A DNA stretch of 50,082 bases from Halobacteriales archaeon (lineage in GTDB: Archaea > Halobacteriota > Halobacteria > Halobacteriales > SKNY01), in assembly GCA_007118975.1 (NCBI GenBank), contig SKQO01000045.1:1-50082 (forward strand), in the 5' to 3' direction. Below the pieces are notes generated by a model. It was not told where the DNA came from. It saw nothing but the letters and a program-made list of their open reading frames with translations, and searched no databases. A program made the position numbers and the translations under genes. Position 1 is the stretch's first letter. Each line of letters starts with the position of its first letter. Positions 8,397 to 16,786 of the stretch are shown in pieces.

Positions 8397-8843
8397 ATGA
8401 CGCTTACAAACCGATTCATGAATCAGCGAACGCTGCTGGTCGGGGCAACTACTCCGATCATAGCCGCGCTCTCGGGTTGTCTCGGGACGAACACCGAAGC
8501 GTGGGGGCTGGACGGGACATTAGCCGGGTCTGCTGCTACGGTGTATCAAGGGCCAAATTGGCGCTGCTGAGACGTGTACACGGCGAATCTCGACGATCAC
8601 ATTGGGGGCTCCGTCCAACGGGTTGAGGCCGACGATATCGGTCACAACAATGAGAAACGTGGAATCGACCGACAGCTGTGGAGCTGTCACACCGTCGAAA
8701 TTCCCGGTTGTCTCGTGGTAGGTCACGTCCCGGTTTCGGTGATCGAGGAACTGCTTGTCGAAGCACCGGATTTCGACGGCATCGCATTACCCGACATGTC
8801 GTCAGGGTCACCCAGGATGGGCGGCAACAAGGATCGGACGTGA
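8397..8843 (+). pseudogene. DUF411 metal-binding lipoprotein, interrupted by in-frame TGA
   Basis: One continuous reading frame from ATG 8397 to the stop at 8841-8843, broken only by a TGA at 8568-8570. The N-terminus has a signal peptide with a lipobox (ALSGC). Downstream of the TGA the sequence reads like a DUF411 domain: DVYTANLDDHIGGS, then QLWSCHTVEIPG, GHVPVSVIEELL and DGIALPDMSSGSP. DUF411 proteins carry a CxCC-type metal site just before the DVY motif. Here the site reads N-W-R-C-stop, so the TGA replaces the last Cys and the first Cys has become Trp. Two lesions in the key site suggest decay rather than recoding. It sits near the HMA gene, consistent with a former copper-handling role. 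Confidence 0.75.
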
Positions 8844-9155
8844 ACGATCTACGCGTTTAGCGGTGATGAAGAACCCCCGTGTTTACCGAACTCTAAGTTG
8901 CTGGGAATCCACTCCCCAGCGAGCGAAACGGGCTGGGCGAGCAGCGACTGTTCGTCGCTACCAGTATGCTCCCACGAAGCTATCAGATGTGCGTCCTCAG
9001 CGTTACTGGACCGATTTGGCGTTCAGGGATGTGGTCGCGGGTCGACCATTTATGAGTCTGGGGAGATCTTAACGGGGGTCCAGGATCGAAACGACGCTAC
9101 TGCGGGAAAACGCAATTTATCGGGCCAGGAGGGGACTGACACCTGACGGAGCCGG
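8844..9155. other. Gene-free interval
   Basis: About 310 nt between the DUF411 relic and a small membrane protein gene. Short frames occur on the plus strand, but none has recognisable motifs. Confidence 0.3.
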
Positions 9156-9368
9156 TCAGGAAAGGCGCGATGGGTCCCGCTTGCTGGAACAGCGTTCAGC
9201 ATTCCGGATCACACCGGTAGCGTCACTAGACCTACTCGGATCGGTGACTGGCTGGAAGTCACGACGTTCCCCATTCCGGATGGACAGGTAGACGAAATAC
9301 AGGACCACGAGGTTGATTACAGCGAGGGCGATTGGGACCATGCTAGCGACGATCACTGCCGGTTCCAT
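9156..9368 (-). CDS. Small single-helix membrane protein
   Basis: A 70-residue frame starting at ATG 9368. Residues 4-27 form one hydrophobic helix (IVASMVPIALAVINLVVLYF), followed by a charged cytosolic tail. The hydrophobic start and clean ATG favour a real gene, but the tail after residue 40 is low in coding character. Function unknown. Confidence 0.4.
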   Translation of the reverse strand: MEPAVIVASMVPIALAVINLVVLYFVYLSIRNGERRDFQPVTDPSRSSDATGVIRNAERCSSKRDPSRLS

Positions 9369-9926
9369 GGCTTGGGTGGAATATTACCGCTCGCATTCCG
9401 TGGATGTCGACCCACGATGTGGTGGCCCTTTAAGTCAAGAATGCGCGACTCATCTTCTCACGACGTCTCGGCTGTGGATCGCCAGCGGCAGGGTGCCCCA
9501 CGTTACCTCAGTACTTCGGGGAAGTATCATTCAGACTTGCGTGGAAGTGCCGTGGTGTCAGGATAGCTCCCCGGACACGTACGGCGCTTGCGTTCCTATC
9601 GCTCTCGATAGCGGGGCCCGCTTTTCGAGCGACGATACTGTCTAACTCGCGCTCCTTTTCGAGAGGACAGACCAAGGTCAGGGTGCGAGCTGCGTGATTC
9701 CAGAGCCCCTTCTCACAGACCGGAGAACCCGACGCTCAACCTCGGGTAACCCAGCCAGAATCGTATGGACACTGTCCTGCGCCCGGGGATCCGTGTCTTC
9801 TATTGATCCTGTCCTGTCGGTATGATCACAACGATCCGGTGCACTCTATCAAGCGATGGAAGATAGCCCGCCGCTTACTGAACGTTTATCAGGTGGGGCG
9901 TTTCATTACATTGTCGGGCGATACCA
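9369..9926. other. Gene-free interval
   Basis: About 560 nt upstream of the universal stress protein gene. Apart from that gene's putative promoter near 9885 nothing was recognised; the open frames lack coding bias. Confidence 0.35.
9885..9890 (+). promoter_or_regulatory. Putative TATA box of the universal stress protein gene
   Basis: The AT-rich hexamer tttatc lies 37-42 nt before the ATG at 9927, in otherwise GC-rich sequence. Spacing fits an archaeal TATA box with a leader of roughly 10-15 nt. Confidence 0.35.
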
Positions 9927-10445
9927 ATGTACACAGCACTGCTGGCGGTGGATGACAGTGAGGAGCGTGCAATCGCACAGGCGAACGCCGTCCTCGAGTT
10001 ACCCGGTCCTCCCGGAGAGGTCACGGCGCATCTACTGCACGTTACCGACAATTCGGACGAGGCAACGGAATCCGAGATGACAACCATGCCTGCTGTCGTT
10101 GCGGCACAGGAACGTCTTCGGGAGGCCGACATCGACGTGGAGTTGATGGGTCGCGCGGGCGATGCCGCCGAAGAAATCCTGCGCGGTGCTGAGGAAGTCA
10201 ACGCAAATAGTATCATCCTCGGTGGTCGAAAACGGTCGCCGCTCGGGTCGTTACTTTTCGGAAGTATCAGTCAAGCCGTCACGCTGGACGCGACGCGGCC
10301 AGTGATGATCACCGGAACGGCCGAGAACACGGAAAAACCGAGCCACGAATGTCCGAGCTGTGGGGAGATGTATTATACGGACCCTGGCGCAGAGATCGCG
10401 ACGTGCCGTCAGTGCGGGGGCAGCAAGGTGGCCGCCATCGAGTGA
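9927..10445 (+). CDS. Universal stress protein with C-terminal zinc ribbon
   Basis: A 172-residue protein. Residues 1-130 are a UspA fold: the N-terminal ALLAVDDSE strand and loop binds nucleotide in this family, and the C-terminal G-x-x-x-x-S-P-L-G-x-x-x-x-G-S-x-x-x-x-V pattern (GGRKRSPLGSLLFGSISQAV) is the ATP-binding signature. Residues 142-163 add an unusual zinc ribbon with CPSC and CRQC pairs. UspA proteins help cells survive stress; the ribbon suggests protein or nucleic-acid contact or redox/metal sensing. The gene stands alone, with its own promoter, and the HTH_10 regulator follows 71 nt later on the same strand. Confidence 0.88.
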   Translation: MYTALLAVDDSEERAIAQANAVLELPGPPGEVTAHLLHVTDNSDEATESEMTTMPAVVAAQERLREADIDVELMGRAGDAAEEILRGAEEVNANSIILGGRKRSPLGSLLFGSISQAVTLDATRPVMITGTAENTEKPSHECPSCGEMYYTDPGAEIATCRQCGGSKVAAIE

Positions 10446-10484
10446 GCCAACCTTCGTTCCAAGATCCCGATAATCCGCCCGTAG

Positions 10485-10490
10485 TTTATA
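10485..10490 (+). promoter_or_regulatory. Putative TATA box of the HTH_10 regulator gene
   Basis: The hexamer tttata lies 27-32 nt upstream of ATG 10517. That places transcription start almost on the start codon, so the mRNA would be leaderless, as is common in haloarchaea. Confidence 0.45.
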
Positions 10491-10516
10491 CTTGGCAGGT
10501 TCCGTAGCTCTGGGCG

Positions 10517-11158
10517 ATGACCGCACCGCTCCGGGTGACACTGTCGATCGACGGAATGGACGGCTGTCCGCTTGCGGAGGCTTCTGCTGACGTCGGGGCG
10601 GCCATCAGCCAGACCACTCGGGCGTCGAGTCAGTCGAGTGATGGATTGATTTCGGAGGAGTTTGTGCTGCCGGCAGATGCCGGACGTGAACCCTCGACTG
10701 CAGAGCCGGTGTTCGAAACCGATACCGAGCGCGTCTATCGCTTCGAACGGGCGGCAGAGGAAGGCTGTGCGTGTGATCTCATCGAACGAACTGGGTCACC
10801 GATAACGAATCTCTCCGCCCGAGATGGCAGTCTGTGGGTGACGTTTCACGCGCCATCCCTTGATGGTGTCCGCGAGATTTTGGATGCCCTGATGGCGAGC
10901 TACGAGGAGATACAGGTAAAACAGCTCTATCACGGAACTGGGGACTCGGCCGCGGACCTGGTGCTGGTCGATCGCAGCGAGTTGACGACTCGACAACGCG
11001 AGGTGCTCGAAACGAGTTTCGAGATGGGTTATTTCGAGCATCCGAAAGGAGCCAACGCCAGCGAGATCTCCGCCGTGCTGGATATCAATCCGTCGACGTT
11101 CCGCGAACATCTCGCAGCTGCCCAGCGAAAACTGCTCGGAGCGCTCCTCGACGGGTGA
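10517..11158 (+). CDS. Bacterio-opsin-activator type HTH_10 transcriptional regulator
   Basis: A 213-residue regulator. The C-terminal 60 residues are an HTH_10 domain: LTTRQREVLETSFEMGYFEHP, then the ASEISAVLDINPSTFREHL helix-turn-helix and AAQRKLL. The N-terminal 150 residues form an alpha/beta sensing region with a Cys-rich patch (EEGCACDLIE) that could sense redox state or metal, as proposed for DmsR-like regulators. It is a DNA-binding regulator of the Bat family and acts in the cytosol. It follows the stress protein gene but has its own TATA box. The large regulator at 45912 shares the same output domain. Confidence 0.87.
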   Translation: MTAPLRVTLSIDGMDGCPLAEASADVGAAISQTTRASSQSSDGLISEEFVLPADAGREPSTAEPVFETDTERVYRFERAAEEGCACDLIERTGSPITNLSARDGSLWVTFHAPSLDGVREILDALMASYEEIQVKQLYHGTGDSAADLVLVDRSELTTRQREVLETSFEMGYFEHPKGANASEISAVLDINPSTFREHLAAAQRKLLGALLDG

Positions 11159-11221
11159 GAATATCCCCCCAACCCGTCGCCGCACAAATCAGGGACGCTT
11201 AAGCCGCAATCGTTACCACGA

Positions 11222-12136
11222 TCACCCCGGTGACGCAACGGTGATTATCACGACGCCGACCACCACGACGGTCGCCGCGATGGCGAGCGGCCAGGTAACA
11301 CGCTCGAGCTGACGAGGCATGAAAAGCGCAGCGAGAATTACGACGAATAGGGTGTTCGTGACGATGATCGGCGCCACGATGCTGACCGGTGCGATCTCCA
11401 GGGCCGTATAATAGCCGACCAGAAAAATGGTCGTCGTAATCCCCGCGAGCACGTACCACCGTCCGCTCGGCGTTCGCAGGACGCCGGGATCCGGGAGTTG
11501 ATGTCGCCACCAGAGGTAGCAGGTGAACCCCACGAGTGCAGCGATCGTCTTGACGACGAGCCCAACCGGCGCTGGGGTCCCCTCGGCGAACCCGATCTTT
11601 GCGAAGATCGGTTCGAGCCCATAGGCAGCGGCCGCGACGAAGGGAAGAGCCAGCCCAATCAGCACCTCACGCTTGGACAGCCCTCCGGGAGTTCCCTGGC
11701 TTGTCTCCCATGCGATCGCCGCGACTCCACCGACCACGAGTACGACCCCGACGGCGTGGATAACGGAGACGTCCTCCCCAAGCAACAGGACTCCAAGAAT
11801 CGTCGAGAGCAACGCCCAGCTGGCGACGATCGGCGCGGTCCGGCTCGCGCCGATGCGATCGATACTCATGAAATGAAAGATCTGTCCGGTGACCGTGCCC
11901 GTCAGCCCCGCCGCGATAAACACCAGCCAAGAGGTACGGGTGAGCCCGTAATCGGGGTAGTATAGCCACAGGATCGGAATCGTGAGTACGAGCACCTCGA
12001 CGGTGATGACGATCAAGACCGCGTCGTAGGCACCGCCGCCCGGGGTTCCTTTGCGGATCAATAGATTCGTCACCGCGATGGCCACTGCCGCTCCGAGGGC
12101 GAGCAACACGCCGGCCAAGTGTAACAGTTCGATCAT
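11222..12136 (-). CDS. EamA family (DMT superfamily) transporter
   Basis: A 304-residue membrane protein with ten predicted helices in two homologous halves, the standard EamA architecture. The first half contains LTGTVTGQIFHFMSIDRIGASRTAPIVAS and the second half TTIFLVGYYTALEIAPVSIVAPIIV, the matching pair of helix 3-4 motifs. Members export amino acids, nucleosides or other metabolites, or import sugars; the substrate is not readable. The gene is convergent with the HTH_10 regulator (63 nt between stops) and lies downstream of the enolase-superfamily gene region on the opposite strand arrangement shared by the island. ATG 12136 begins just before helix 1. Confidence 0.85.
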   Translation of the reverse strand: MIELLHLAGVLLALGAAVAIAVTNLLIRKGTPGGGAYDAVLIVITVEVLVLTIPILWLYYPDYGLTRTSWLVFIAAGLTGTVTGQIFHFMSIDRIGASRTAPIVASWALLSTILGVLLLGEDVSVIHAVGVVLVVGGVAAIAWETSQGTPGGLSKREVLIGLALPFVAAAAYGLEPIFAKIGFAEGTPAPVGLVVKTIAALVGFTCYLWWRHQLPDPGVLRTPSGRWYVLAGITTTIFLVGYYTALEIAPVSIVAPIIVTNTLFVVILAALFMPRQLERVTWPLAIAATVVVVGVVIITVASPG

Positions 12137-12248
12137 ACCTCGTCAGGTTGGCATCGACTCGTCGTGGACCGATTAGCGGTGTCCTCCGGCATATCGAAAC
12201 AGGTCGGGCAAACGCAATTGTCGGTTTCGGGTTTGCGTGGTCTGTCCG

Positions 12249-13346
12249 TCAGGAGGTGGTGCTCGCTTCGTATTCTGCAGATTCCAGCCATTCGGAATCG
12301 ATGTCGACTCCCCAGCCCGGGCCGTCCGGGACTTCAACGGCGCCGTTCTCGACGGTCGGCGCCGGTTCCACGAGCCCCTCAGCCCAGTGGTCCTCGATGC
12401 TGTATTCGACGTAGGTCGCGGCATTGTCGATCGCGGCGAGCAGATGAAGCGTGAATGTGAGCACCATCGAGTGGTTTGCGGCATGAGGTCGACAGGGGAG
12501 GCCGTGTTCGTCAGCCAGATCGGCAACTCGGCGTGCTCGTGTCAATCCGCCCAGATAGCACACGTCCGGTTGAACGATATCAACGACCGGTCCTTCCACG
12601 ATCCGCATCCACTGCTCGAGGAAACAGTCCTGTTCGCCACCGGCCACCGGTGTCGAGGCTCCGTCGCGCACCGCCGCTGTCCAGTCGAGCTTCCAGTACG
12701 GACAAGGTTCTTCGAAATGTGCAATCCCATTCGGAGCGAGCACCGTTCGGTCGAGTTCGAGGGCACCGGACGGCGAATATGCACTGTTGGCGTCGACAAA
12801 GAGAACGGTGTCCTCAGCGAGCGCCGACCTGACGGTGGGGACCAGCTCCTCGCTCCGACCCTCCCAGGCGTCTTCGTCGCTCCCCCACGAATCGACGGCG
12901 CCAACCCGGATCTTGAACGCCTCGTAGCCATGTTCGTCCTGGAGCCGGGCCAGCCGCGCTGCTTCATCCTCCGGCGAGATATCCCGACGCATGCTCGAGC
13001 CGTAGACTGCCAATGGCTCGGGTTCACCGCCGATCAGCTCACAGACCGGCGCCCCCACCTCCTTCCCACGGAGGTCCCACACCGCGGTATCGAGACCGCA
13101 GAGTGCCCGCCGAACGTACGAACCCGGAAACTTCAGATTTCGATTGACGATTTCGTCGACGAGACACTCGAGCTCCTCCGGATCCGCACCCAGCGCATAT
13201 GGGGCGATCTGGCGATGAAATACCCGTGAGGAAATGTCCGCGTTGTACGGCGAGATCTGTCCGATACCCTGGGCCCCATCCGAGGTAGTGACTCGGACGA
13301 CACTCACGGTTTCTGTGCCGAACGTTTCGAGTCGTTCGATGGTCAT
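12249..13346 (-). CDS. Mandelate racemase/muconate lactonizing enzyme family protein
   Basis: A 365-residue enolase-superfamily enzyme of usual length. The capping domain occupies about residues 1-115 and the barrel the rest. Catalytic landmarks: K145-x-R147 in FKIRVG (K-x-K or K-x-R base), metal ligands D185 (VDANSAY), E212 (HFEEP) and E238 (GGEQD), and H288 in RPHAANH opposite them. This set fits the mandelate racemase subgroup, which mostly dehydrates or epimerises sugar acids such as galactonate or rhamnonate. It belongs with the mannonate-dehydratase-like protein and oxidoreductases further along the island. It is read in the same direction as, and 112 nt before, the EamA gene, so it could be co-transcribed with it. 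Start ATG 13346; an earlier start at 13367 adds seven residues. Confidence 0.87.
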   Translation of the reverse strand: MTIERLETFGTETVSVVRVTTSDGAQGIGQISPYNADISSRVFHRQIAPYALGADPEELECLVDEIVNRNLKFPGSYVRRALCGLDTAVWDLRGKEVGAPVCELIGGEPEPLAVYGSSMRRDISPEDEAARLARLQDEHGYEAFKIRVGAVDSWGSDEDAWEGRSEELVPTVRSALAEDTVLFVDANSAYSPSGALELDRTVLAPNGIAHFEEPCPYWKLDWTAAVRDGASTPVAGGEQDCFLEQWMRIVEGPVVDIVQPDVCYLGGLTRARRVADLADEHGLPCRPHAANHSMVLTFTLHLLAAIDNAATYVEYSIEDHWAEGLVEPAPTVENGAVEVPDGPGWGVDIDSEWLESAEYEASTTS

Positions 13347-13546
13347 ACGACCGCTGACACGGACCACCCGAATGAAGATTGTGGGCGTTCAGCTAGTCCT
13401 CGCCGATCAATCGAGTCGGTGACAGCCGTAATTTTCACGCGATGTCGAAGAAGTAGGCAAAATTGAACGTTCTATCTGTACAATCCGGAGTATAACTACA
13501 AACCCAGAAAAGTAGCAAGGATAAGTACAAATTGAACCCCTCGCCA

Positions 13547-13555
13547 ACATATATG
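13547..13555 (+). promoter_or_regulatory. Putative TATA box upstream of the tandem-repeat membrane protein
   Basis: The sequence acatatatg lies about 25-33 nt before ATG 13580, so transcription would begin near the start codon. The surrounding 120 nt are AT-rich compared with genes on both sides. Confidence 0.4.
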
Positions 13556-13579
13556 CGTTGTCTCGGCGAAGGGTGAGGT

Positions 13580-14332
13580 ATGCTCCACGGCGTGGCACGA
13601 TCGCCGAACCCCGCAATCAGCGGGATCCTCCTGATGATACCGGCGGTGGTCGTCGTGATCGCGCTCAGTGGATTCTGGCACGGACTGATGTTGACTGCCT
13701 GGTTCGGGATTGTCGTTGGAATCATCGCTGTCGTCCACTGGCTTCTGAGATCAGAGGATCAGATGGCGGCAGCCACCATCGAGTGGGATCCACCGACCCT
13801 CCCGCCGTCCGAAGGCTACGAGCACGCCCTGGCATTCGGTGAGGAGGGCGAGGAACTCGGTGATCGGTTGTACGAGGGTGGAAACTACAATAGCGCCTTC
13901 CGGGTCTACGCAACTGTTCAGCAGGCCTATACGTCAGCAATCGAGATCGCTCGAGCACACGACCTCGATGTGGAACGGGCCGATCGTCGGTTAGCTGATG
14001 TCGAGGAGCGAGTGGAACAGGCCCATCGGCGCCGGAATTTCTGGCGGCTCACGATCGGGAACCGTGGATCGAATCGCGACAAACTCCGGCCACCCCAGGG
14101 CGGGTACAGTGCCGTGCTCGATCGAGCACAATCGGCCGAGCAGTGGGCGGAGAAATTATTCACGGACAGTCACTACTCGAGTGCACTCACGGAATTTCGT
14201 TCGGCGCGGCGCGCCTACCGGGAGGCGATCGAATTGGCGAGCAACCATCACGTGGATGCTACCGAACTCGAGGACAACCTCGCACGGATCGAGGAACGAA
14301 TCGACGTTTGCCGCAAACGGGAAGGCGCATAG
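13580..14332 (+). CDS. Membrane protein with two copies of a helical repeat
   Basis: A 250-residue protein. Two membrane helices (about residues 15-31 and 36-56) are followed by a cytosolic, acidic helical region containing two homologous units of about 54 residues: residues 94-147 and 190-243. Each reads as G/A-x-x-L-x-x-x-x-x-Y-x-S-A, then A-Y-x-x-A-I-E-x-A, then D, then L-x-x-(V/I)-E-E-R-(V/I). This resembles a TPR-like hairpin that binds partner proteins. I do not recognise a named family. It is likely a membrane-tethered scaffold. The gene is convergent with the first solute-binding protein gene and has an apparently leaderless promoter. Confidence 0.7.
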   Translation: MLHGVARSPNPAISGILLMIPAVVVVIALSGFWHGLMLTAWFGIVVGIIAVVHWLLRSEDQMAAATIEWDPPTLPPSEGYEHALAFGEEGEELGDRLYEGGNYNSAFRVYATVQQAYTSAIEIARAHDLDVERADRRLADVEERVEQAHRRRNFWRLTIGNRGSNRDKLRPPQGGYSAVLDRAQSAEQWAEKLFTDSHYSSALTEFRSARRAYREAIELASNHHVDATELEDNLARIEERIDVCRKREGA

Positions 14333-14484
14333 CAAACGGGGGATCCACTGATTGCACCGGTCTCCGGTATTATTGAGGCCAACGGATCCAGACCGTAACG
14401 ATCGGGAATCGAGACGATGATTGAAGCTATGCACCGAGCAGGCGGAAACCAACCGCAGCTTCCGTGGCTCGTTGTTGGGTTGGG

Positions 14485-16740
14485 CTACCGTTCGACGACC
14501 TCGACATCTTCCTTCGGGTTCTCGGGGTCGCCCCACACGTTGGCGGTTGCGGCATAAGCTTCGGGACCGCCGGAGATACCCAGGTAGGGCCACATGTGAT
14601 GGTCCTCCTCCCACTGCCAGTTCTCCATGTTGACGAAGTTCTGGTTCTGATCCAGACAGATAGGCATCGCGGGCAGGAACCAGTTGTTCAACGAGACTAT
14701 CTTCTGCCACCAGTACTCCTGGTTCTCGGGATGCTGTTCGTCGTGGGGGGGATTGTAATACTCGTTCTCCAGTTGGGGGTCTTCCATACTGGCATGACCG
14801 GTGAACACCTGCGTGACGGTATATGCTGGGTTGAACTCGATCGTCGGCTCGGCGCCGGGTTCTACTTCCCCAACATCCGGCATTTCGACGAGCCAGTCGT
14901 AGAAGAGTGGATACTGCATTTCACTCCAGCCACTCGAGAGGTAGTGGTTGGCTACCACATCCTCTTGCATCTCGTGGGGGAAGATGTTGAACGCCCGGAG
15001 CCAGCCGTTGTACTCGATGCGATTGCGCCAGAACGCCCACGTGTCGTAGTTGATCCCGGCGCCGCCCCAGGCCCAATCCCAGATGTCGAAATCACCGGCA
15101 GCGCTACCGGGATCGTCGATGAATTCCACCTCCGTCGAACCCTGGGTTCGTTCATTCCACGTCGCAGGTTCGAACGTCTGAACGTTGATGTCCATGCCGA
15201 AGTCGTTGAGTTGACTTTCGACCGTCAACTCGCCACGTGGATCTTCATCAGCAGTTGAGAGGGTGGTCTGGAAGAGGTCGCCGTTCCGCTCCCACAGATC
15301 ATCGCCTCCCCGACCCCAGCCGGCCTCCATCATGAGTTCCTCGGCAAGATCGAGATCCTGGGAATAATCGATCAGATTCTCCTGTGCCCAGGACTCATCG
15401 AGGAACGCGTCAGTGAACCAGATGTCCCAGTGGGGAATTTCGATGGGGACTGCGGTCTCCGGGTTGAGGTTCTCGGCGACGCCGTGTTGATCGATTGCGA
15501 ACATCGTCGCCTGTCGAGTCTTCACGTCGCTCCACAAACCACGGTGATCGACGCCAAGGCCGAACCCACCCGTCGCCGGCGTCGTAACCTGACTGTATTG
15601 ACCCGGCATCTCGTTGACGAACTCGGGTCCAGCATCGACCGTCGCGAAGTCGTACCGGCCGACTTCGACCCCGGCACGTGTCCTGGCGGGCTCCTCGCTC
15701 CACTCGAAGACAACCCGTTCAAAGTTGGGCTGGGGGCCGTCCCATTCGGGGTTCGGTTCCAAGACAATTTCCTCAGTTCCGACGATCTCGCTAAGCGTCC
15801 AGGCACCGCTGGTGGGAATGTTCCCCGGTTGTCGCGTGAATTCGACGATCTCCTCGTCGTTTACGGCGTCGTCGAGGAAATTAACCCGATCCGGCATGTC
15901 CGGATCCCGCTCGTCCCACTGTTCGATGCGTTCATCGACAATATCTTCAATCGGATCCGGATGTGTCGGGAAACCCGGACCAACACGTGGTTGCGCATTC
16001 GATCGGCCGAGCCAACAGAAAAGCTCCCCCTCGTTCATCCCAAGGAATCCGCCGATGTCGTCCCAGTCGGGGTGATCGTTGAGATGCCACTGGAAGACCT
16101 TCCCGTCCATCCCATCCGGCACGCTGTAATCCTTGATCGCCCCGTTGAATACACGAGCAAGTTCTGGCGGATGATCCCAACCGTACTCTTCGTGGGGTGG
16201 GATGTGCCACATGGCCAACGTTGCGATCGCATCCTTCGCACGCATCGGCTCGCCATCACTCCAGGTGGCGCCCTCGCGAATCTCCGCCGTGATCGTACGC
16301 TCCTCGATCTCGACGTTTTCGTAGTATCCGTGTTCGACTTCCCCAGGTGCGGGCCAAAATGCTGGGTGCCAGGATCGATCCCAAAAACCGGGCTCGTGGG
16401 TAGCCTGGTAGACATCACCTGGGGCTGAATACAACCCTTCCAACTCCCGGCCGAAGGGTAGGTACGCGAAGTGCGTTTCTTCTGGATTTACTCCGGTGAC
16501 GAACCGCAACTCCTGCCCCTCGAGGAAGACGTCGTCCGGGAGGACATCGTCGTCGATATCCACCTCGTCGTCGTCGGCCGCCTCACCGGGTGTCGGCGGA
16601 TCCGGATCTGCCTCTTCGAGCTCAATATCGGCGTCTTCGTCGTCGCCGATGCAACCAGCGAAGGCAGCCGTACCCGCACCTAACGCGGTCAACAAATGCC
16701 GTCGTTGCAACTCGCTCTGCATCAATTTATTGTATGCCAT
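14485..16740 (-). CDS. ABC transporter solute-binding protein, family 5 (Tat lipoprotein)
   Basis: A 751-residue extracellular solute-binding protein of the peptide/nickel/oligosaccharide type (SBP family 5). The N-terminus has a twin-arginine signal (ELQRRHLLTALGAG) ending in a lipobox AFAGC, then a long Asp/Glu linker typical of haloarchaeal lipoproteins. The family motif TWSDGEPMRAKDAIATL is near residue 165. The protein is longer than most family 5 SBPs (500-600 aa). The paralogue at 17851-20106 has the same length and very similar sequence. No permease or ATPase gene is in the window, so the pair probably uses a transporter encoded elsewhere. ATG 16740 is chosen because it matches the paralogue's start exactly relative to the QSELQRR motif. 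Confidence 0.88.
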   Translation of the reverse strand: MAYNKLMQSELQRRHLLTALGAGTAAFAGCIGDDEDADIELEEADPDPPTPGEAADDDEVDIDDDVLPDDVFLEGQELRFVTGVNPEETHFAYLPFGRELEGLYSAPGDVYQATHEPGFWDRSWHPAFWPAPGEVEHGYYENVEIEERTITAEIREGATWSDGEPMRAKDAIATLAMWHIPPHEEYGWDHPPELARVFNGAIKDYSVPDGMDGKVFQWHLNDHPDWDDIGGFLGMNEGELFCWLGRSNAQPRVGPGFPTHPDPIEDIVDERIEQWDERDPDMPDRVNFLDDAVNDEEIVEFTRQPGNIPTSGAWTLSEIVGTEEIVLEPNPEWDGPQPNFERVVFEWSEEPARTRAGVEVGRYDFATVDAGPEFVNEMPGQYSQVTTPATGGFGLGVDHRGLWSDVKTRQATMFAIDQHGVAENLNPETAVPIEIPHWDIWFTDAFLDESWAQENLIDYSQDLDLAEELMMEAGWGRGGDDLWERNGDLFQTTLSTADEDPRGELTVESQLNDFGMDINVQTFEPATWNERTQGSTEVEFIDDPGSAAGDFDIWDWAWGGAGINYDTWAFWRNRIEYNGWLRAFNIFPHEMQEDVVANHYLSSGWSEMQYPLFYDWLVEMPDVGEVEPGAEPTIEFNPAYTVTQVFTGHASMEDPQLENEYYNPPHDEQHPENQEYWWQKIVSLNNWFLPAMPICLDQNQNFVNMENWQWEEDHHMWPYLGISGGPEAYAATANVWGDPENPKEDVEVVER

Positions 16741-16775
16741 TGTCTGTGTTGCCCCAACAGGTGAGTACACCCAGA

Positions 16776-16786
16776 CTTTAATTAAT
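16776..16786 (-). promoter_or_regulatory. Putative TATA box of the first solute-binding protein gene
   Basis: On the minus strand the motif ttaattaaa lies 37-45 nt upstream of ATG 16740. The second paralogue has a similar AT-rich element at nearly the same distance, which supports both. Confidence 0.45.

Noticed and set aside
8568-8570. TGA read as selenocysteine in the DUF411 gene
   Set aside because: Not called as recoding, because the other key Cys is also lost and haloarchaea are not known to use selenocysteine; listed only as something to check.
14464-15258. Long plus-strand frame antisense to the first SBP
   Set aside because: Shadow of the solute-binding protein gene; the same holds for 15430-16428, 18904-19569 and other frames across both SBP genes.
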